A DNA stretch of 64,000 nucleotides from Sphingopyxis sp. MSC1_008 (lineage in GTDB: Bacteria > Pseudomonadota > Alphaproteobacteria > Sphingomonadales > Sphingomonadaceae): contig NZ_JALPRD010000006.1 of the NCBI RefSeq assembly GCF_023197165.1, forward strand, positions 186,001 through 250,000, in the 5' to 3' direction. Positions within the stretch are counted from its first letter, which is position 1. Every line of letters starts with the position of its first letter. This document shows, piece by piece, positions 61,969 through 64,000 of the stretch. The position numbers and the translations under genes are program-made. The notes beneath the pieces were generated by a model that searched no databases, was not told where the DNA came from, and saw only the letters and a list, made by a program, of their open reading frames with translations.

Positions 61969-62589
61969 TCAATTGGGTCCGAATGTCGGGCCGAGGTCGC
62001 GAACCGGGCCGTCGGGCTTGGCGTCGAGCAGCGCGACGATCTGACCGGTACGGTCGTCGCGTTTGGCATAGGCGCGCGCCGACATGCCGGCGACATGGTC
62101 GGCCTTGTCCGGGTTGGCGCCGCGCCTGACGAGCAGGCGGACCATGGCGACATTCTTTGACTGCACCGCCAGGATCAGCGCGGTTTCGCCGCGCCGGTTG
62201 GCCTGGTCGACGGGCGCCTTGTCCTTGAGCAGCTCTTCGGCGCCGTCGGTGAAATTGATCAGCGCGGCGTGCATCAGCGGGGTGACGCCCTGACGGTCGC
62301 CGATCGACGGATCGGCGTCCTTGGCGAGCAGGAAGCGCAGCCAGCTGATATCGCGGCGCTTGGTAACGATGATCAGCGCGGTTTGGCCGGTATCGGGGTT
62401 GCGCGTGTTGATGAACGACGGATCGTCCTTCAGCGCTTCGGTCGCCTTGGTCCCATCGCGGTTTTCGACCGCCTGCAAAAAGGCATAGCCGCCGCGGAAC
62501 TGCGCCTGCGCGGGGCTGAACGAAAGGCCGGTCGCCGCAACCAGTGCGATGAGGAAAGTGGCGAGGCGGAACTGCGCGCGTCGGAACAT
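61969..62589 (-). CDS. Secreted ankyrin-repeat protein
   Basis: 206 residues from ATG 62589. A signal peptide (to about SPAQA, residue 29) is followed by four ankyrin repeats: NPDTGQTALIIVTKRRDISWLRFLL, RQGVTPLMHAALINFTDGAEELL and NRRGETALILAVQSKNVAMVRLLV are clear. Such periplasmic ankyrin proteins are widespread in sphingomonads and have no assigned role. It is upstream of ribB with 48-57 bp between. Confidence 0.87.
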   Translation of the reverse strand: MFRRAQFRLATFLIALVAATGLSFSPAQAQFRGGYAFLQAVENRDGTKATEALKDDPSFINTRNPDTGQTALIIVTKRRDISWLRFLLAKDADPSIGDRQGVTPLMHAALINFTDGAEELLKDKAPVDQANRRGETALILAVQSKNVAMVRLLVRRGANPDKADHVAGMSARAYAKRDDRTGQIVALLDAKPDGPVRDLGPTFGPN

Positions 62590-62676
62590 GTCTGGGCGAC
62601 CCCTGGGGCAATTTGTCCGCCGCTGATGCGACGACAATGGTTGATTTTCCGAGGCTAGCCGATCAAGGCTGGCCAG

Positions 62677-63321
62677 ATGATGAATATCGCAAATATGGGA
62701 CAAGGGTTCGTCCGCGCAAGCCTGATGATCGCTTTCGGTGCCGCGCTCGCGGGTTGCAGCGGCGGCGGCGAAGCGCCGCCCGCGAAACCGCCGCTCGAAG
62801 GCGCACGCATCGGCGGCGCCTTCACCCTCACCGACCAGAATGGCAAGACCGTCCGAGATAGTGATTTTGCGGGCAAATATCGCCTCGTCTATTTCGGCTA
62901 CAGCTTCTGCCCCGACATTTGCCCGGTCGACCTGCAAAAGCTGATGCGCGGCCTGTCGCAGTTTGAAAAGGCCGACGCGGCGCGCGGCGCGAAGGTCCAG
63001 CCGCTCTTCATCACCGTCGATCCGGCGCGCGATACGCCCGAAGCGCTCAAGCCCTTCGTCGCGCGCTATCATCCGCGCCTGCTCGGCCTCACCGGCACCC
63101 CCGAACAGATCGCGGCGGTCGCGAAAGCCTATGTCGTGACGTACAACAAGGTCGAGGGGTCGGCGCCCGACCGATATCTGATGGCGCACAGTCAGCTCGC
63201 CTTCCTGATGGATCCCGCGGGGAAGCCGGTCGCGCTGCTGCCGCTCGACGATCCATCGTCCGACGTCGACGAGGGCGCGCCCGACAAGGTCGCGGCCGAG
63301 CTGGCGAAGTGGGTCAAGTGA
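62677..63321 (+). CDS. SCO1/SenC-family copper chaperone lipoprotein
   Basis: 214 residues with lipobox LAGC (Cys27). The thioredoxin-like fold has SFCPDICPVD (Cys78 and Cys82) and the third copper ligand His171 in LMAHSQLAF. Sco proteins deliver copper to cytochrome c oxidase subunit II. A second ATG follows directly. Its stop overlaps the next start (GTGA). Divergent from the ankyrin gene. Confidence 0.93.
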   Translation: MMNIANMGQGFVRASLMIAFGAALAGCSGGGEAPPAKPPLEGARIGGAFTLTDQNGKTVRDSDFAGKYRLVYFGYSFCPDICPVDLQKLMRGLSQFEKADAARGAKVQPLFITVDPARDTPEALKPFVARYHPRLLGLTGTPEQIAAVAKAYVVTYNKVEGSAPDRYLMAHSQLAFLMDPAGKPVALLPLDDPSSDVDEGAPDKVAAELAKWVK

Positions 63322-63758
63322 CGGCCGGCGGGCGCCCCTTCTGGGAAGCGCCGCTTGCCACTCTCGACGCGGGGCAATGGGAAGCTTTGTGCGACGGCTG
63401 CGGCAAATGCTGCCTCCACAAGCTCGAGGATGAGGATAGCGGCCGCATCTATCCGACCAATGTCGCGTGCCGCCTGCTCGACCTCAAAACCGCGCGCTGC
63501 GGCGATTACAAGCATCGCCGCCGTCACGTTCCCGACTGCCTGACGCTGACCAAGGGCAAGGTTTCCGACATCGAATGGCTGCCGCAGACCTGCGCCTATC
63601 GCCTGCGCGCCGAGGGCGAACCGCTGCCCGACTGGCATTATCTCGTCTGTGGCGACCGCGATGCGGTGCACCGCGCGGGCGAGTCGATCGTCGGATGGAC
63701 GGTCGGCGAGGATGTCGCGGGACCTTTAGAGAATCATCTTGTCGAACGCGTCGTTTGA
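63318..63758 (+). CDS. YcgN-family cysteine cluster protein (UPF0260)
   Basis: 146 residues from a GTG overlapping the preceding stop. Eight cysteines at residues 25, 28, 31, 32, 51, 61, 74 and 92 match the cluster of YcgN. FWEAPLATLDAGQWEALCDGCGKCC is diagnostic. Function unknown; a metal or iron-sulfur site is likely. It is coupled to both neighbours. Confidence 0.9.
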   Translation: MTAGGRPFWEAPLATLDAGQWEALCDGCGKCCLHKLEDEDSGRIYPTNVACRLLDLKTARCGDYKHRRRHVPDCLTLTKGKVSDIEWLPQTCAYRLRAEGEPLPDWHYLVCGDRDAVHRAGESIVGWTVGEDVAGPLENHLVERVV

Positions 63759-64000
63759 TCCTGCGGCCGAGGGGCCGCACATCTGGATCGGCGACGAAGC
63801 CTGGCCGGTGCGCGTCGTGCGGCACGCCCAGTCGCGCCGCTACCGCCTCGTTTTCGACGGCGCGCGCGGCGAGCTGCGGCTGACCGTTCCGCGCCGGACC
63901 AACGAGCGCGCGGCACTGAAATGGGCCGGCGAACAGCAGGCGTGGCTCGTCGAACAGGTCGGCAAGGCGGCGCTGCCGGTCATCGTCGGTCCCGGCACCT
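63739..64000 (+). CDS. SprT-like/M48 metallopeptidase (YgjP family), N-terminal part
   Basis: Runs off the end of the window. An in-frame TAG at 63727 and the absence of ATG/GTG make TTG at 63739 the likely start, inside the end of the YcgN gene. VRVVRHAQSRRYRLVFDGARGELRLTVPRR and AALKWAGEQQAWL match the N-terminal part of YgjP/DUF45 proteins; the catalytic HExxH would be beyond the window. Confidence 0.8.
   Translation, partial: MSNASFDPAAEGPHIWIGDEAWPVRVVRHAQSRRYRLVFDGARGELRLTVPRRTNERAALKWAGEQQAWLVEQVGKAALPVIVGPGT

Noticed and set aside
1-64000. CRISPR arrays, tRNA or rRNA genes, transposases and phage genes
   Set aside because: No regularly spaced direct repeats, no tRNA T-arm signatures in the intergenic gaps, and no recognisable transposase, integrase or phage protein.

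Overview
The window is ordinary chromosomal DNA from a high-GC alphaproteobacterium, most likely a member of the Sphingomonadales close to Sphingopyxis. Evidence for the class is the combination of MipZ, a DivK-like receiver, COQ9, MmcB, a DUF3572 protein, a DUF177 protein beside a ubiquinol-cytochrome c chaperone, a zinc-free 41-residue L36, and maeB-mutS-glnD in a row. The order-level call is an inference from gene content and repeat style. I see no prophage, integron, insertion sequence, CRISPR array, rRNA or tRNA gene. Base and codon use look uniform throughout, with a few short AT-rich promoter/operator islands.

Region by region. 1-6760: the spc ribosomal operon (end of rpsQ, then rplN-rplX-rplE-rpsN-rpsH-rplF-rplR-rpsE-rpmD-rplO-secY-adk). 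6814-9217: an SRPBCC protein, DUF177 with a cytochrome bc1 assembly chaperone, and bamE. 9278-17646: maeB, mutS, glnD and ogt. 17719-24367: a lipase-like hydrolase, pheT/pheS, an AraC regulator, a 515-bp gene-poor stretch with structured-RNA signals and a dispersed repeat, and rplT/rpmI. 24485-31699: GFA protein, hisN-like phosphatase, TetR and VOC proteins, prs, nadE, gltX and tonB. 31917-36971: rpmG, an Lrp regulator divergent from a micro-ORF, a glycine-zipper protein, divK, and a DUF3572-HAD-RidA-FemAB-like operon, then a Sel1-like protein. 37109-43725: panC divergent from mipZ, phosphomannomutase, lptB, rpoN, rpmJ and a YihX-like phosphatase. 43713-49781: a MarR/S41-peptidase pair, oligopeptidase B, aminopeptidase P and a thioesterase. 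49873-53629: a candidate 40-residue gene, a membrane protein, ribD, ribE, a second GFA protein, mmcB and ssb. 53662-64000: feoB/feoA, coq9, two DMT transporters, an old yellow enzyme, ribH, an HTH-RibB-RibX fusion, an ankyrin protein, a Sco protein, a YcgN-like protein and the start of a SprT-like metallopeptidase.

Most genes are housekeeping (translation, export, envelope assembly, repair, cell cycle, cofactors). Riboflavin synthesis is the best-represented pathway: ribD-ribE lie on the plus strand at 50.5-52.1 kb, and ribB, a DMT transporter and ribH on the minus strand at 59.3-61.9 kb.

The most interesting item is the ribB gene. It encodes an N-terminal Cro/XRE-like DNA-binding domain fused to DHBP synthase and to a GTP-cyclohydrolase-II-like domain that has lost its zinc cysteines. 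Its 48-bp upstream gap has no room for an FMN riboswitch but holds a TCACAT/ATGTGA palindrome plus a third half-site exactly 31 bp away. Other leads are a 40-codon gene with its own Shine-Dalgarno sequence and terminator (49873-49995), a 6S-like structured RNA candidate (about 23370-23590), a composite dispersed repeat present near 23.6 and 32.2 kb, and several long, near-perfect operators over the start codons of TetR, MarR and Lrp regulators.
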